Shown here: positions 1 through 8,269 of the stretch, one piece after another | How positions within the stretch are numbered: position 1 is the stretch's first letter | How the letters are laid out: the number at the start of each line of letters is the position of its first letter | Source: UBA695 sp042691655 | Lineage (GTDB): Bacteria; Verrucomicrobiota; Verrucomicrobiia; Chthoniobacterales; Chthoniobacteraceae | Assembly: GCA_042691655.1 (NCBI GenBank) | Contig: CP170506.1 | Location: 4,526,001 to 4,590,000 of the forward strand | Direction of reading: 5' to 3' | DNA: 64,000 nucleotides | Translations under genes and position numbers: made by a program | The notes under the pieces: generated by a model | What the model was told of the DNA's origin: nothing | Databases searched by the model: none | The model's input: the letters and a program-made list of their open reading frames with translations, nothing else

Positions 1-953
1 ACGGCGGGCCACTGTTCCTCGGTGGTGATGCGGTCGACGAGGTGGTGCTCGGGAGCGACGACCATATACGTCGCGCCGAAAAGGGTGTCGGGCCGGGTGG
101 TGAAGACGGTGACGGTCTCCGCGCCGCCTTCGAGCTGGAATTTCACCTCCGCGCCCTCGCTGCGGCCGATCCAGTTCTCCTGGAGAAGCTTGATGGACTG
201 CGGCCAGTCGAGGCCTTCGAGTTCGTCAATGAGGCGCTGGGCAAAGGCGGTGATGCGGAGCATCCACTGGCGCATCGGGCGGCGCTCGACGGGGAAGCCG
301 CCGACCTCGCTCTTGCCGTCGATGACTTCCTCATTGGCCAGCACAGTGCCCAGCTCGGGGCACCAGTTCACCGGGGCCTCGGAGACGTAGGCCAGGCGCA
401 CGCGGTCGGGATCTTCACCGGGGTGGGTGGCGATGTAGTTTTCGATCGGCTCGGCCTTGTTCGTGGCGGGGTTGAACCAAGCGTTGTAGAGCTTGAGGAA
501 AATCCACTGGGTCCAGCGGTAATACTCGGGATTGCTGGTGGCGATTTCGCGCGACCAGTCGTAGCCGAACCCGATTTTTTTCAGCTGCGTCTTGAACCGG
601 CCGACGTTCTGGGCCGTGGTGACGGCGGGGTGCTGGCCGGTCTTGATCGCATACTGCTCGGCGGGAAGGCCGAAGGAGTCCCACCCCATCGGGTGCAGGA
701 CGTTGAAGCCGTTCATGCGCTTGTAGCGGCCGATGATGTCGGTGGCAGTGTAGCCCTCCGGGTGGCCGACGTGCAGGCCCGCGCCGCTCGGGTAAGGGAA
801 CATGTCGAGGACGAAGAACTTGGGCCGCGAGGGGTCAAAGCCGGGTTCGCCGGGATTGGCCACGCGGAAGGTCTGGTGCTCGTCCCAATAGGCCTGCCAC
901 TTGGGTTCGAAAACGTCGAAAGGAAACGGTTTGCGCCGGTCGCTGCTACTCAT
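1..953 (-). CDS. leuS: Leucyl-tRNA synthetase, N-terminal part (3' end outside window)
   Basis: Class I aminoacyl-tRNA synthetase that charges tRNA-Leu in the cytoplasm. The visible 317 codons begin MSSSDRRKPFPFDVFEPKWQ and carry the leucine enzyme's HIGH-type signature as PYPSGAGLHVGHPEGYTATD, followed by HPMGWDSFGLPAEQYA and the WTQWIFLKL segment that leads into the zinc and editing insertions. The family is about 800-870 residues, so more than half lies beyond the left edge. The start ATG at 951-953 fits the family N-terminus. There is no strong Shine-Dalgarno. Family assignment is secure; nothing can be said about the missing C-terminus. Confidence 0.95.
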   Translation of the reverse strand, partial: MSSSDRRKPFPFDVFEPKWQAYWDEHQTFRVANPGEPGFDPSRPKFFVLDMFPYPSGAGLHVGHPEGYTATDIIGRYKRMNGFNVLHPMGWDSFGLPAEQYAIKTGQHPAVTTAQNVGRFKTQLKKIGFGYDWSREIATSNPEYYRWTQWIFLKLYNAWFNPATNKAEPIENYIATHPGEDPDRVRLAYVSEAPVNWCPELGTVLANEEVIDGKSEVGGFPVERRPMRQWMLRITAFAQRLIDELEGLDWPQSIKLLQENWIGRSEGAEVKFQLEGGAETVTVFTTRPDTLFGATYMVVAPEHHLVDRITTEEQWPA

Positions 954-1027
954 AGTAAACCCCAAACCATGGAAGAGACCGGCCCGAAGGGAAAGGTTAA
1001 AATACGGGAGGCGGCGCGTTCTATATT

Positions 1028-1085
1028 CTCACGCAAAGCCGCAAAGGGTCTGTCTTTTCTTTGCGCCTTTGAGGCTTTGCGTGAG
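1028..1085. repeat. Dispersed palindrome, family I (GCAAAG type)
   Basis: The arms CTCACGCAAAG and CTTTGCGTGAG form an inverted repeat around further GCAAAG/CTTTGC units. The same unit recurs at 2135-2163 (one arm) and 59570-59627 (both arms). It is a non-coding dispersed repeat of REP or MITE type; no transposase is nearby. Confidence 0.8.
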
Positions 1086-1118
1086 GTTCTACCAGTTATG
1101 CGGTCACTTTGGTTTTTT

Positions 1119-1187
1119 ATCAGGAACTCATGAACTCAGGAAAAGAAACAAATTTCTGTCTTTTTCCTGAGTTCCTGAGTTCCTGAT
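1119..1187. repeat. Dispersed palindrome, family II (AACTCAGG type)
   Basis: Tandem AGGAACTC units are followed by the inverted GAGTTCCT units, giving a roughly 69-bp hairpin. A near-identical copy is at 6854-6923. It sits between leuS and the EamA gene, beside a family I palindrome. Confidence 0.8.
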
Positions 1188-1213
1188 TAACCTAAGTAAC
1201 TGTAAAAAGGGTA

Positions 1214-2095
1214 TTAATTGGCCTGGATAGTCTTCTTTTCGGAAAGCAACACCGCCACCCCGGCGGCCATGAGCCCGGCGGCGGCCACCAGGTGGAGCGT
1301 GACGGGGTCGCCCAAAATCATAATGGAAACCGCCGCCCCGACAAAGGGCGCGGTGGCAAAAAAGGCGGCGGCGCGGCCCGCGCCGAGGCGCTGGATGCCC
1401 ATGACGAAAACGAGCAGCGCCAGACCGCTGCAAACGCCGCCCACAAGCACGGCCCCTGTCGCAAGGGGCCAGGAGGGGCCGCGCGTGCCCTCGGCGGCTG
1501 CCCAGGCAAAGAGAGCCGCGGCGGCCAGGAGCCCCTTCCAAATGGTGAACTTCGCGGGATCGACCCCCCGGAGCCGCGCGATGCAGTTGTTGTCGATGGC
1601 CCAGCAAAGGCACGCCCCGGCCAGGGCCAACGCCGCCGGAAGTCGCCCCCCGCCGCCTGGGCCGCCGTAGGAGACCAGGATGCCGCCTACGGTGACGAGC
1701 CCCAGGCCCACCAGCAGGTGCGGCCCGGCCTTTTCGCGGCAAAAGAGCCAGGCAATGAGCACGGTGAACGGGGCCTCCAGGTTCAGGAGCAAGGCCGCCA
1801 CCGAACCGGGCGCTTGGGCGATGCCCCACACCAGCAAAACCGGAGCGAGCGCGCCGCCGGTGACGACGGACCCGGCGAACGCCAGCCGGTTGCCGCGCTT
1901 GAAAAGGGGCCGGGGGTTCCACTGGGACGGAACCGCCACCGCGAGAACCAGCCCGGAGCCCAGGCTGATGAGCGCCCCTAAAAACACGGGGTCCACGGCT
2001 CCGAAGAGCAGCTTGACCAGGGGCGTCACGGCTCCGAAGAGCAGCGCGGCCAGCAGCGAGAACAGGGCGCCTTGGCGGTGGGTGATTAGCGGCAT
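1214..2095 (-). CDS. EamA/DMT-family transporter
   Basis: A 293-residue inner-membrane protein of the drug/metabolite transporter superfamily. It has about ten hydrophobic helices arranged as two EamA halves. The first half contains LLAALLFGAVTPLVKLL and the motif region LLNLEAPFTVLIAWLFCREK, where family members carry a conserved Glu before helix 4. The second half contains ALALAGACLCWAIDNNC and the final AAGLMAAGVAVLLSEKK. The substrate cannot be told from sequence; relatives export amino acids, metabolites or drugs. It stands alone between repeat-filled gaps, with leuS upstream on the same strand and tkt further upstream. Confidence 0.88.
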   Translation of the reverse strand: MPLITHRQGALFSLLAALLFGAVTPLVKLLFGAVDPVFLGALISLGSGLVLAVAVPSQWNPRPLFKRGNRLAFAGSVVTGGALAPVLLVWGIAQAPGSVAALLLNLEAPFTVLIAWLFCREKAGPHLLVGLGLVTVGGILVSYGGPGGGGRLPAALALAGACLCWAIDNNCIARLRGVDPAKFTIWKGLLAAAALFAWAAAEGTRGPSWPLATGAVLVGGVCSGLALLVFVMGIQRLGAGRAAAFFATAPFVGAAVSIMILGDPVTLHLVAAAGLMAAGVAVLLSEKKTIQAN

Positions 2096-2134
2096 CAGGC
2101 TGCCACGCTATTCGGCCCTGCACGCAATTGCCAA

Positions 2135-2163
2135 CTCTTTGCGCCTTTGCGGCTTTGCGTGAG
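2135..2163. repeat. Dispersed repeat family I, single arm
   Basis: CTCTTTGCGCCTTTGCGGCT followed by TTGCGTGAG matches one arm of the palindromes at 1028-1085 and 59570-59627. The partner arm is absent. It lies next to the tkt terminator. Confidence 0.65.
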
Positions 2164-2164
2164 A

Positions 2165-2199
2165 CAAAAAAACGGCAGCCAGTTTCCCGGCTGCCGTTT
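2165..2199 (-). terminator. Intrinsic terminator of tkt
   Basis: Read on the minus strand, a nine-base-pair stem (AACGGCAGCC with GGCTGCCGTT) closes a loop of about eight bases and is followed by seven T residues. It starts about 27 bp after the tkt stop codon. Confidence 0.85.
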
Positions 2200-2225
2200 G
2201 GAAGGTTTTGCCTAAACCGCAGCGC

Positions 2226-4208
2226 TTATTTCAGCGCCTTGACGGTGGCGACGACGTTGGCGGCGGTCATGCCCAGGATTTCCATCACCTGGTTGCCCGG
2301 GGCGCTGATGCCGAAGCGATCGATACCGATGACGGTGCCGTCGAGCCCGACGTATTTGTACCAAAGGCCGGTGACGCCTGCTTCGATGGCCACGCGGCGG
2401 CGGGTCGAAGAGGGGAGCACGGATTCTTTGTACTCGGCGCTCTGGCGGTCGAAGCGGAACATGCTCGGCACGGAAACGACGCGCACGCCCGCACCCAGCT
2501 CTTTGGCAGCGGCGACGGCGTGCTGCACTTCGCTGCCCGCGGCCAGGAGGATGAGCTCCAGCGGGGCGGTTTCCTTGACGAGGACGTAGGCTCCCTTGGC
2601 CGCGCCTTCGCGGCGGGTTTCCACGGGTGCGAAGCTTAGGTTCGGCACGGCCTGGCGGGTGAGTATGAGGGCGGTGGGGCCGTCGAGGCGCTGGTAGGCG
2701 GCGGCGAAGGCTCCGGCGGTTTCCTCGGGGTCGGCGGGGCGGATGACGTCGAGGTTCGGGATGACCCGCAGGCCGCTGACGGTCTCCACGGGCTGGTGGG
2801 TGGGGCCGTCCTCGCCCACGCCGATGCTGTCGTGGGTGAAGATGTAGCCGACGGGCAGCTTGGCCAGCGCGGCGACGCGGATGGAGGGCCGCATATAATC
2901 GGCGAAAACCAGGAACGTGGCGCCCGAGGGACGGAAGATGCCGTCGTAGGCGATCCCGTTTAAAATGCCGCCCATGGCGTGCTCGCGGATGCCGTAACGG
3001 ACGTTGCGCCCGGCGTAGTCGGCCTTGGACCAGTCGCCCGCGCCCTGGATGTAGTTGAGGGTGGAGCCGTAGAGGTCGGCGGAGCCGCTGACGACCAGCG
3101 GCAGGGCCTGGGCGATGGGCTGGAGGACGTCGCTGCCCGCTTTGCGGGTGGCGATTTTGGCGTCGGCCGGGAAGGCGGGGATGCGGGAGGCGAGGTCGGC
3201 CGGGATTTCCTGGGCCACGCCGCTATCGAGGAGGGCGGCTTGGTCGGGGTTGGCGGCGCGCCAGGCGGCGTAGGTGGCCTGCCAGGCTTCGTAATCGGCT
3301 TGGCGGGCTTTTTTTACTTCGGCGAAATACGCTTTGGTGTCGCAGGAGACGTAGAAGGAATCCTCCGGCAGGCCGAGGCCTTTCTTGGCGGCTTCCGCGA
3401 ATTTCGCACCGCCTTCGCCGTGGCCTTTGCTGGTGCCCGCGACTTCGGGGATGCCCTGGCCGATGACGGTCTTGGCGATGATGATCTGCGGCTTGCCGCT
3501 TTTAGCGTTTTTGGCCCGTTCAAAGGCGGCCAGGAAGGCTTCGATATCGTGGCCGTCCACGGTCTGCACGCCCCATTGGAGGGAGCCGAAACGCTTGGGC
3601 GTTTCTTCGTTCTGCGAGGCGTCGGCGAGGGCGTCCAGGGTGACGTCGTTGGAATCGTAAATGAGGATGAGGTTGTCGAGCCCGGCGTGCCCGGCAAAGG
3701 CGCACGCTTCCTGGGCCACGCCCTCCTGCATGCAGCCGTCACCGGCCAGGACGACGATGTGCTGGTCGAAGATGGTGTGCTCGGGGGTGTTGAAGCGGGC
3801 GGCGGCCATTTTGGCGGAAACGGCGTAGCCGACGGCGTTGGCGACGCCCTGGCCAAGCGGGCCGGTGGTGGCTTCGACGCCCGGGGTCTCGCGGAACTCG
3901 GGGTGGCCGGGGGTCTTGCTGCCCAGCACGCGGAAGTTGCTCACTTCCTCGATGGAAAGATCGTACCCGGCGAGGTGGAGCCAGGAGTAAAGGAACATGG
4001 AGCCGTGCCCGGCGGAAAGTATGAAGCGGTCGCGGTCCAGCCATTTCGGCTCAGAGGGGTTATACCGCAGGGCCTCGCCAAAAAGGGCGGCACCTATCTC
4101 GGCGCATCCCAGCGGCAGCCCGAGGTGCCCGGAGGAACATTTGTGGACGGCGTCAATCGCCAGCCCGCGCGCTTCGTTGGCGGCTTGTTTCAGACTTTCG
4201 AGTTTCAT
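2226..4208 (-). CDS. tkt: Transketolase
   Basis: A 660-residue thiamine-diphosphate enzyme of the non-oxidative pentose phosphate pathway, which moves two-carbon units between sugar phosphates. The N-terminal domain has HLGLPLG and the TPP/Mg motif GDGCMQEGVAQEACAFAG ending in YDSNDVT. The middle domain has GIREHAMGGILNGIA with the catalytic Glu, and FVFAD/HDSIGVGEDGPTHQP. The length matches the family. ATG at 4208 (MKLESL) is preferred over an in-frame TTG three codons upstream because the family begins near this point. It is a single gene with its own strong terminator. Confidence 0.95.
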   Translation of the reverse strand: MKLESLKQAANEARGLAIDAVHKCSSGHLGLPLGCAEIGAALFGEALRYNPSEPKWLDRDRFILSAGHGSMFLYSWLHLAGYDLSIEEVSNFRVLGSKTPGHPEFRETPGVEATTGPLGQGVANAVGYAVSAKMAAARFNTPEHTIFDQHIVVLAGDGCMQEGVAQEACAFAGHAGLDNLILIYDSNDVTLDALADASQNEETPKRFGSLQWGVQTVDGHDIEAFLAAFERAKNAKSGKPQIIIAKTVIGQGIPEVAGTSKGHGEGGAKFAEAAKKGLGLPEDSFYVSCDTKAYFAEVKKARQADYEAWQATYAAWRAANPDQAALLDSGVAQEIPADLASRIPAFPADAKIATRKAGSDVLQPIAQALPLVVSGSADLYGSTLNYIQGAGDWSKADYAGRNVRYGIREHAMGGILNGIAYDGIFRPSGATFLVFADYMRPSIRVAALAKLPVGYIFTHDSIGVGEDGPTHQPVETVSGLRVIPNLDVIRPADPEETAGAFAAAYQRLDGPTALILTRQAVPNLSFAPVETRREGAAKGAYVLVKETAPLELILLAAGSEVQHAVAAAKELGAGVRVVSVPSMFRFDRQSAEYKESVLPSSTRRRVAIEAGVTGLWYKYVGLDGTVIGIDRFGISAPGNQVMEILGMTAANVVATVKALK

Positions 4209-4323
4209 TAAGAGCAATGGTTAAGTTTAAAGAAGGACTTTGGATCAGGCTATGAAGAGCTGTGGGGAAGTCAACGTTTTAGGTTTTTTAACCCCCTTTA
4301 CCGTCAACCTCGGGTCGAACAGT

Positions 4324-5235
4324 TTAGCACAATGACCCCCGCGCGGCGAGGCGAGCTTTGAGCGCGGCTTCGAAGCGCAGGATGGCGCAGTCCTCGACGG
4401 CGTTCATCGTGGCGTCGTTCTCCCGCCAGGTATCCATCGTGCGCGGGTTCTCCATGCCCCAGCGGTCCACGTAGCCCCGGCCGAATTTCGCCACGCCGTC
4501 CTCGTAGGATTTGGACCAGTAATGGTTGATCCTCAGGACTTCGTTGACCGGCCCAGGCCCCTTGGAGGCGGCGACGGGCCGGAAGCGCTCATCGACGGCG
4601 CTCTGGCCGTGGCGGTAGAGCCAGTAGTGCGTGGAGGGCTTGGCCCGAAGGATTCGGCGCGGGTTGACGATGCTCTTAATGAGGCGGAAGGGCTGCTCCT
4701 GGGCGCGGGTGTAGTTGCTGATGACGAGGCCCGGGGGGCGCTCGCGGTGGCCGCTGGAGCCGAACATCCGCCAGTAGACGGCCACGGCGGGGTGGGCGCG
4801 GTACGGTTCGAGGGCCTCGGCGAGCGAGGGGGCCTTGACGGGGAAGAGGAATTCGTCGTCGTCGAGGAAGGCGATCCACTGGGCTAATTGGCCATAATGG
4901 GCCACGCAATGCTCTTCGGCAGACGGGCTGGCGGGGATCCAGGGCCACTCGTGGAGCGTGACGAGGCCGTCGCGCAGGTACGGAGCCAGGACGCTTGAGT
5001 AATCGTCCTCCGAGTTGTTGTTGTAGAGGTAGAAGTGCTCGACGCCTACCAAGTGGTGGAACTCCAGCCACTCGGGCAGGTAGCGGGCGGCATTCTTGAA
5101 GCGCAGGCAGGCGGCGACGCGGTAGCGGATCTGGCGGCGGCTCCGGAAATCGGTGACGGCGCGCGAGGCGCTTCCGAGCAGCTCGCGCTTGAGTTTGAGC
5201 TTCAGCTTGCGAAGGGTGGGAAAGAGGACGGGCAT
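4324..5235 (-). CDS. GT92/DUF23-like glycosyltransferase
   Basis: A 303-residue probable glycosyltransferase related to family 92 (DUF23, fold GT-A). The evidence is the block CLRFKNAARYLPEWLEFHHLVGVEHFYLYNNNS, typical of this family's N-terminus, then AFLDDDEFLFP, which supplies the metal-binding acidic triad, and later NHYWSKSYEDGVAKF, a conserved C-terminal motif. The start was set at MPVLFPTLRK because the longer reading adds low-complexity sequence with no family match and would run towards nth. It is divergent from nth with 116 bp between them. Substrate unknown; cell-surface glycan synthesis is likely. Confidence 0.8.
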   Translation of the reverse strand: MPVLFPTLRKLKLKLKRELLGSASRAVTDFRSRRQIRYRVAACLRFKNAARYLPEWLEFHHLVGVEHFYLYNNNSEDDYSSVLAPYLRDGLVTLHEWPWIPASPSAEEHCVAHYGQLAQWIAFLDDDEFLFPVKAPSLAEALEPYRAHPAVAVYWRMFGSSGHRERPPGLVISNYTRAQEQPFRLIKSIVNPRRILRAKPSTHYWLYRHGQSAVDERFRPVAASKGPGPVNEVLRINHYWSKSYEDGVAKFGRGYVDRWGMENPRTMDTWRENDATMNAVEDCAILRFEAALKARLAARGSLC

Positions 5236-5351
5236 TCTCTCGATTCGTATCAGGGGGGCTCGCCGCTCGGAAGAAAAAGCCGCTTCTGGCGCTGCCTTCG
5301 GGGTGATTCTGTGCGATGCTTCCGAAAACACAGGCAATCTTTATCACGACC

Positions 5352-6014
5352 ATGAACCGATCCGAACGCATCTCCGCGCTGCTTAAAGTCCTCCCGAGCG
5401 TCTACCCGAACGCCCATTGCGAGCTGGTTTCCGACAATCCCTTCCAGCTCCTCATCTCCACGGTGCTCTCGGCCCAGTGTACGGACAAGCGGGTGAATAT
5501 GGTGACGGAAACGCTTTTCAAGGACTACCCCTCGCCCGCGGCTTTCGCCAAGGTGAGCCAGGAGGATCTGGAAGATGCGATCCGCTCCACCGGCTTTTTT
5601 CACAACAAGGCGAAGAACATCCGGGCGCTCTGCGCGGCGCTGATCGAACGCTACAATGGCCAGGTGCCCGCTGATATGGAGGCGCTCACTGCCCTGCCTG
5701 GGGTGGGCCGCAAGACGGCTAACGTGGTCTTGGGCAACAGCTTCGGGCTCAACGAGGGGGTGGTGGTGGATACGCACGTGGCCCGGTTATCGGGGCGGCT
5801 CTGGCTGACGAAGGAAACCGATCCCGCGAAGATCGAGCAGGACCTCATGGCGCTGGTGCCACGCGATGATTGGACGAATTTCAGCCACTGGCTGATCTGG
5901 CACGGTCGCCGCCGCTGCACCGCCCGCAACCCGGACTGCGCCGGATGCGAAGTGAAGGACCTCTGCCCGAGCGCCTTCAAGGTGGGCAAGGACGGGAAGG
6001 TCGCCGGGAAATAG
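5352..6014 (+). CDS. nth: Endonuclease III
   Basis: A 220-residue base-excision repair DNA glycosylase/AP lyase acting on oxidised pyrimidines. The helix-hairpin-helix motif LPGVGRKTANVVLG carries the catalytic Lys, and VVVDTHVARLSGR carries the catalytic Asp. The C-terminus has the four cysteines of the [4Fe-4S] cluster with spacing C-x6-C-x2-C-x5-C (CTARNPDCAGCEVKDLC). The start at MNRSERISALL matches E. coli Nth; an upstream ATG would add twelve non-conserved residues. It is the only plus-strand gene in the first 21 kb. Confidence 0.97.
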   Translation: MNRSERISALLKVLPSVYPNAHCELVSDNPFQLLISTVLSAQCTDKRVNMVTETLFKDYPSPAAFAKVSQEDLEDAIRSTGFFHNKAKNIRALCAALIERYNGQVPADMEALTALPGVGRKTANVVLGNSFGLNEGVVVDTHVARLSGRLWLTKETDPAKIEQDLMALVPRDDWTNFSHWLIWHGRRRCTARNPDCAGCEVKDLCPSAFKVGKDGKVAGK

Positions 6015-6035
6015 GGCTTAGCGCTTTCAAGGCAT

Positions 6036-6068
6036 AAAAAACCAGCCGCCTGTTGCCGGGCGGCTGGT
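6036..6068 (-). terminator. Intrinsic terminator of the prepilin gene
   Basis: On the minus strand a nine-base-pair stem (CCAGCCGCC with GGCGGCTGG, eight-base loop) is followed by six T residues. It lies about 30 bp after the prepilin stop. The same hairpin could also slow transcription leaving nth from the other side. Confidence 0.85.
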
Positions 6069-6095
6069 GTTAAGTTCAAGTGTTAAAACCAGTAA

Positions 6096-6533
6096 TTACG
6101 GATTGGTAGTCGTGGTAGTGCGGTTTGCAGTGTTGAAATTGCCCCAGAAGGTAGCAGGCACAACAGAGGTATCGAAGTTGGCAATGGTAGTATCGGCGAT
6201 CGCCACCGGTGTGCTCATCGGCGTGATAACATAGACGCCACCATAGCTATCCTGTCCACCAGATGTTTCCAGGCGGCTACCAGCCTTGAGGTATGGTTGG
6301 AGTTGAGCAAATGTGACAGTAGCAGTACTTGCTACATTTGCCTCGATGGCGTACTGGTCGCGAGCAGCATCGACCATCCGGGCCTCTTCAAGAATGGTGG
6401 TTGCCTGGGCACGCTGCCGCGCACGCATGAAATTCGGGACGGCGATGGATGCCAGGAGGGCAATGATCGCCACGACAATCATGATTTCCACGAGGGTGAA
6501 GCCCCCGCGAGTTTGTTTGATTTTCTGGAGCAT
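6096..6533 (-). CDS. Type IV-like prepilin / type II secretion pseudopilin
   Basis: A 145-residue secreted pilin-like subunit. After a short basic leader (MLQKIKQTRGG) it has the prepilin peptidase site G|FTLVEIM with Glu at +5, then a hydrophobic helix IVVAIIALLASIAVPNF that continues as the amphipathic helix RARQRAQATTILEEARM. The globular part is short and ends in a Thr-rich tail. The ATG at 6533 places the cleavage site 11 residues in, as expected; longer readings would put 48 residues before it. No pilus assembly genes are near. Verrucomicrobiota carry many such orphan prepilins. Its role (fibre or pseudopilin) cannot be decided. Confidence 0.9.
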   Translation of the reverse strand: MLQKIKQTRGGFTLVEIMIVVAIIALLASIAVPNFMRARQRAQATTILEEARMVDAARDQYAIEANVASTATVTFAQLQPYLKAGSRLETSGGQDSYGGVYVITPMSTPVAIADTTIANFDTSVVPATFWGNFNTANRTTTTTNP

Positions 6534-6853
6534 ATTTTTTGGATGGTTGAGTTGGGTGGTGCCAGCCCACTTGCCGACGCCTATTACCTTATAAAAGCAA
6601 CTCGTGCGCCCATGCAATGCCAGCTTTCGTTTTTCCCAGGGCACGCGGGGCCCGTGGCACTAGGTAATCACAAGTTCTACAGAGGGATACGCTCTGCCCG
6701 GTGAGGAATATTTTTCCGCGGTTTACTGAAATTCTTATCTCATTTGCGAAGTTGCTTTTTCAAAAATGGGAAATCTCTCGTTTTTGCTCTCATTTTTACC
6801 CCCTTTCCGGGCCCCAGCTCCGATACTTGGCCCTATTACTTCAGGCAAAACTA

Positions 6854-6923
6854 ATCAGGAACTCAGGAACTCAGGAAAAAGACAGAAATTCTTTTCTTTT
6901 CCTGAGTTCCTCAAGTTCCTGAT
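6854..6923. repeat. Dispersed palindrome, family II
   Basis: AATCAGGAACTCAGGAACTC pairs with the inverted units ending AGTTCCTGAT. The internal part also matches the copy at 1119-1187 in inverted orientation. Confidence 0.8.
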
Positions 6924-6993
6924 AAATTCTCCTCAGATTCCTGTTGCAAATGGCAGGGAATTGATTATCTTCACTCCTGTTTCCCCTATGAAA

Positions 6994-7033
6994 GAAGGCG
7001 CAAGGTTTTGACACCTTGCGCCTTCTGTTTTTT
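6994..7033. terminator. Hairpin terminator beyond tilS
   Basis: A perfect 12-bp stem (GAAGGCGCAAGG with CCTTGCGCCTTC) and eight-base loop. On the plus strand it is followed by TGTTTTTT; on the minus strand, the direction of tilS, it is followed only by TTTC. It most likely ends tilS and may work in both directions. Confidence 0.65.
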
Positions 7034-7045
7034 ATCGGTTGGCTG

Positions 7046-7978
7046 CTATTCCAGGAAGAGCCGTTTGGCGCGGCGGCGGGCATGGCGGTCCCCGGGCAGG
7101 TTCACCTTGGCGGCGGCCCCCGGCTCCAGAAGCGAACGGACGCTCTCCACTTCTTCAAAACCCGCATTTGGCACGCCGTTCTGGCGCAGCCAGGCGAGAA
7201 TCCGGCGGCGCTGGCAGGCGGCAGGCTGGGCTTTCAGTGCTGGCGTGGGCAGTTCCGCACCGGGTTGCTCGGGGCCCATCAAATCAGAGAGCCACGTTTC
7301 CTCGTCGCGCAGGATCGTGGCGACGCGCCAGACGGCCCCGCGCACGTCGCGGCCAAAGACGGCCTCCAGCGCGGGGATGAGATCGTGCCGGATGCGATTG
7401 CGTGTGTGTTGGCGGCTTGCGTTGCTGGCGTCCTCGCGGTAGGTCCATCCGTTTTTGGCTAAATATGCGTCGATCTTCTCGCGCCAGACGCCGAGCATGG
7501 GCCGCAACAGGCGCAGCCGCGTGCCTGCCTCGGTGCGCTCGCCGTCCGGGCTCATGCCGCCCAGGCCCGCCCGGCCTGAGCCGCGAAAGAGGTTGAAGAG
7601 GACGGTCTCCACCTGGTCCCCGGCGTGGTGGGCCAAAAAAAGCGTCCGGCACCGACGGCGGCGGGCCACCCGGGCGAAAAAGGCGTAACGGGCATGACGG
7701 GCGGCGGTTTCGATGGATTCCCCGGTTTCACGAGCCACTTGAGCGGCGTCGATTTTTTCGGTCTCAAGCTCCAGCCCGAGCCGCCGGGCCAGGCTGGCGA
7801 CGAACCGGGCGTCCCCCGCCGAGGCCCGGGCCCGCAAGCCGTGGTCCAGGTGGCAGACGATGAGGCGCTTGAACCCCGCCTCGATGAGCGCGTGGAGCAG
7901 CGCCACGGAATCGCGCCCGCCGGAGACGGCTACCAGGTAGCGGGCCGTCTGGGATAGCGGGGGGAGGGTGAGGTTCAT
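7046..7978 (-). CDS. tilS: tRNA(Ile)-lysidine synthase
   Basis: A 310-residue N-type ATP pyrophosphatase that converts C34 of the AUA-reading tRNA-Ile to lysidine, an essential step for correct AUA decoding. The PP-loop is VAVSGGRDSVALLHAL near residue 17. Next come VCHLDHGLR and the family-specific FLAHHAGDQVETVLFNLFRGSG, then RPMLGVWR and DASNASRQHTRNRIRHDLIP. ATG at 7978 puts the PP-loop at the usual distance from the N-terminus; the longer reading runs into a dispersed repeat. It is shorter than E. coli TilS, lacking most of the C-terminal domain, like many bacterial versions. Confidence 0.93.
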   Translation of the reverse strand: MNLTLPPLSQTARYLVAVSGGRDSVALLHALIEAGFKRLIVCHLDHGLRARASAGDARFVASLARRLGLELETEKIDAAQVARETGESIETAARHARYAFFARVARRRRCRTLFLAHHAGDQVETVLFNLFRGSGRAGLGGMSPDGERTEAGTRLRLLRPMLGVWREKIDAYLAKNGWTYREDASNASRQHTRNRIRHDLIPALEAVFGRDVRGAVWRVATILRDEETWLSDLMGPEQPGAELPTPALKAQPAACQRRRILAWLRQNGVPNAGFEEVESVRSLLEPGAAAKVNLPGDRHARRRAKRLFLE

Positions 7979-7990
7979 GGGAGGGGAGGG

Positions 7991-8261
7991 TTCACCACAG
8001 AGGACACGGAGGGCACGGAGGGGGGGAAGAGGGAAAAATAGATGACGGAAATGGGAAAATGGGGGGGGTGCCCTCGTTCCCAATCTCCAGATTGGGAACG
8101 TCTTCTGTCTGCGAATCTCTGATTCGTTCCGTACGGTTATGGAATCAGAGATTCCAAGACACCGACGTTACGAATCTGGAGATTCGTAACGAGGAGCATG
8201 AGGAGCAATCCTCCTGTCGTCTTTCTCCGTGCCCTCTGTGTCCTCCGTGTTCTCTGTGGTG
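7991..8261. repeat. Composite inverted repeat (families III and IV)
   Basis: The outer arms are family III: ACCACAGAGGACACGGAGG at 7991-8021 and its inverse ending TCTCTGTGGTG at 8225-8261. Inside are family IV-type hairpins: 8075-8100 (CGTTCCCAATCTCCAG and inverse), 8111-8127 (GAATCTCTGATTC), 8141-8155 and 8166-8191 (CGTTACGAATC/GATTCGTAACG). This fills the whole tilS-serS gap. Confidence 0.8.
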
Positions 8262-8269
8262 TTCCCCTC

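Larger units (their letters stand above)
6534..7045. other. 512-bp intergenic region between prepilin and tilS
   Basis: No convincing gene was found. It contains the presumed prepilin promoter region next to 6533, an AT-rich stretch around 6715-6800, the family II palindrome at 6854-6923 and a strong hairpin at 6994-7033. Confidence 0.6.

Noticed and set aside
7991..8261. CRISPR-like array
   Set aside because: The repeats are inverted, of several kinds and without regular unique spacers, and there are no cas genes.
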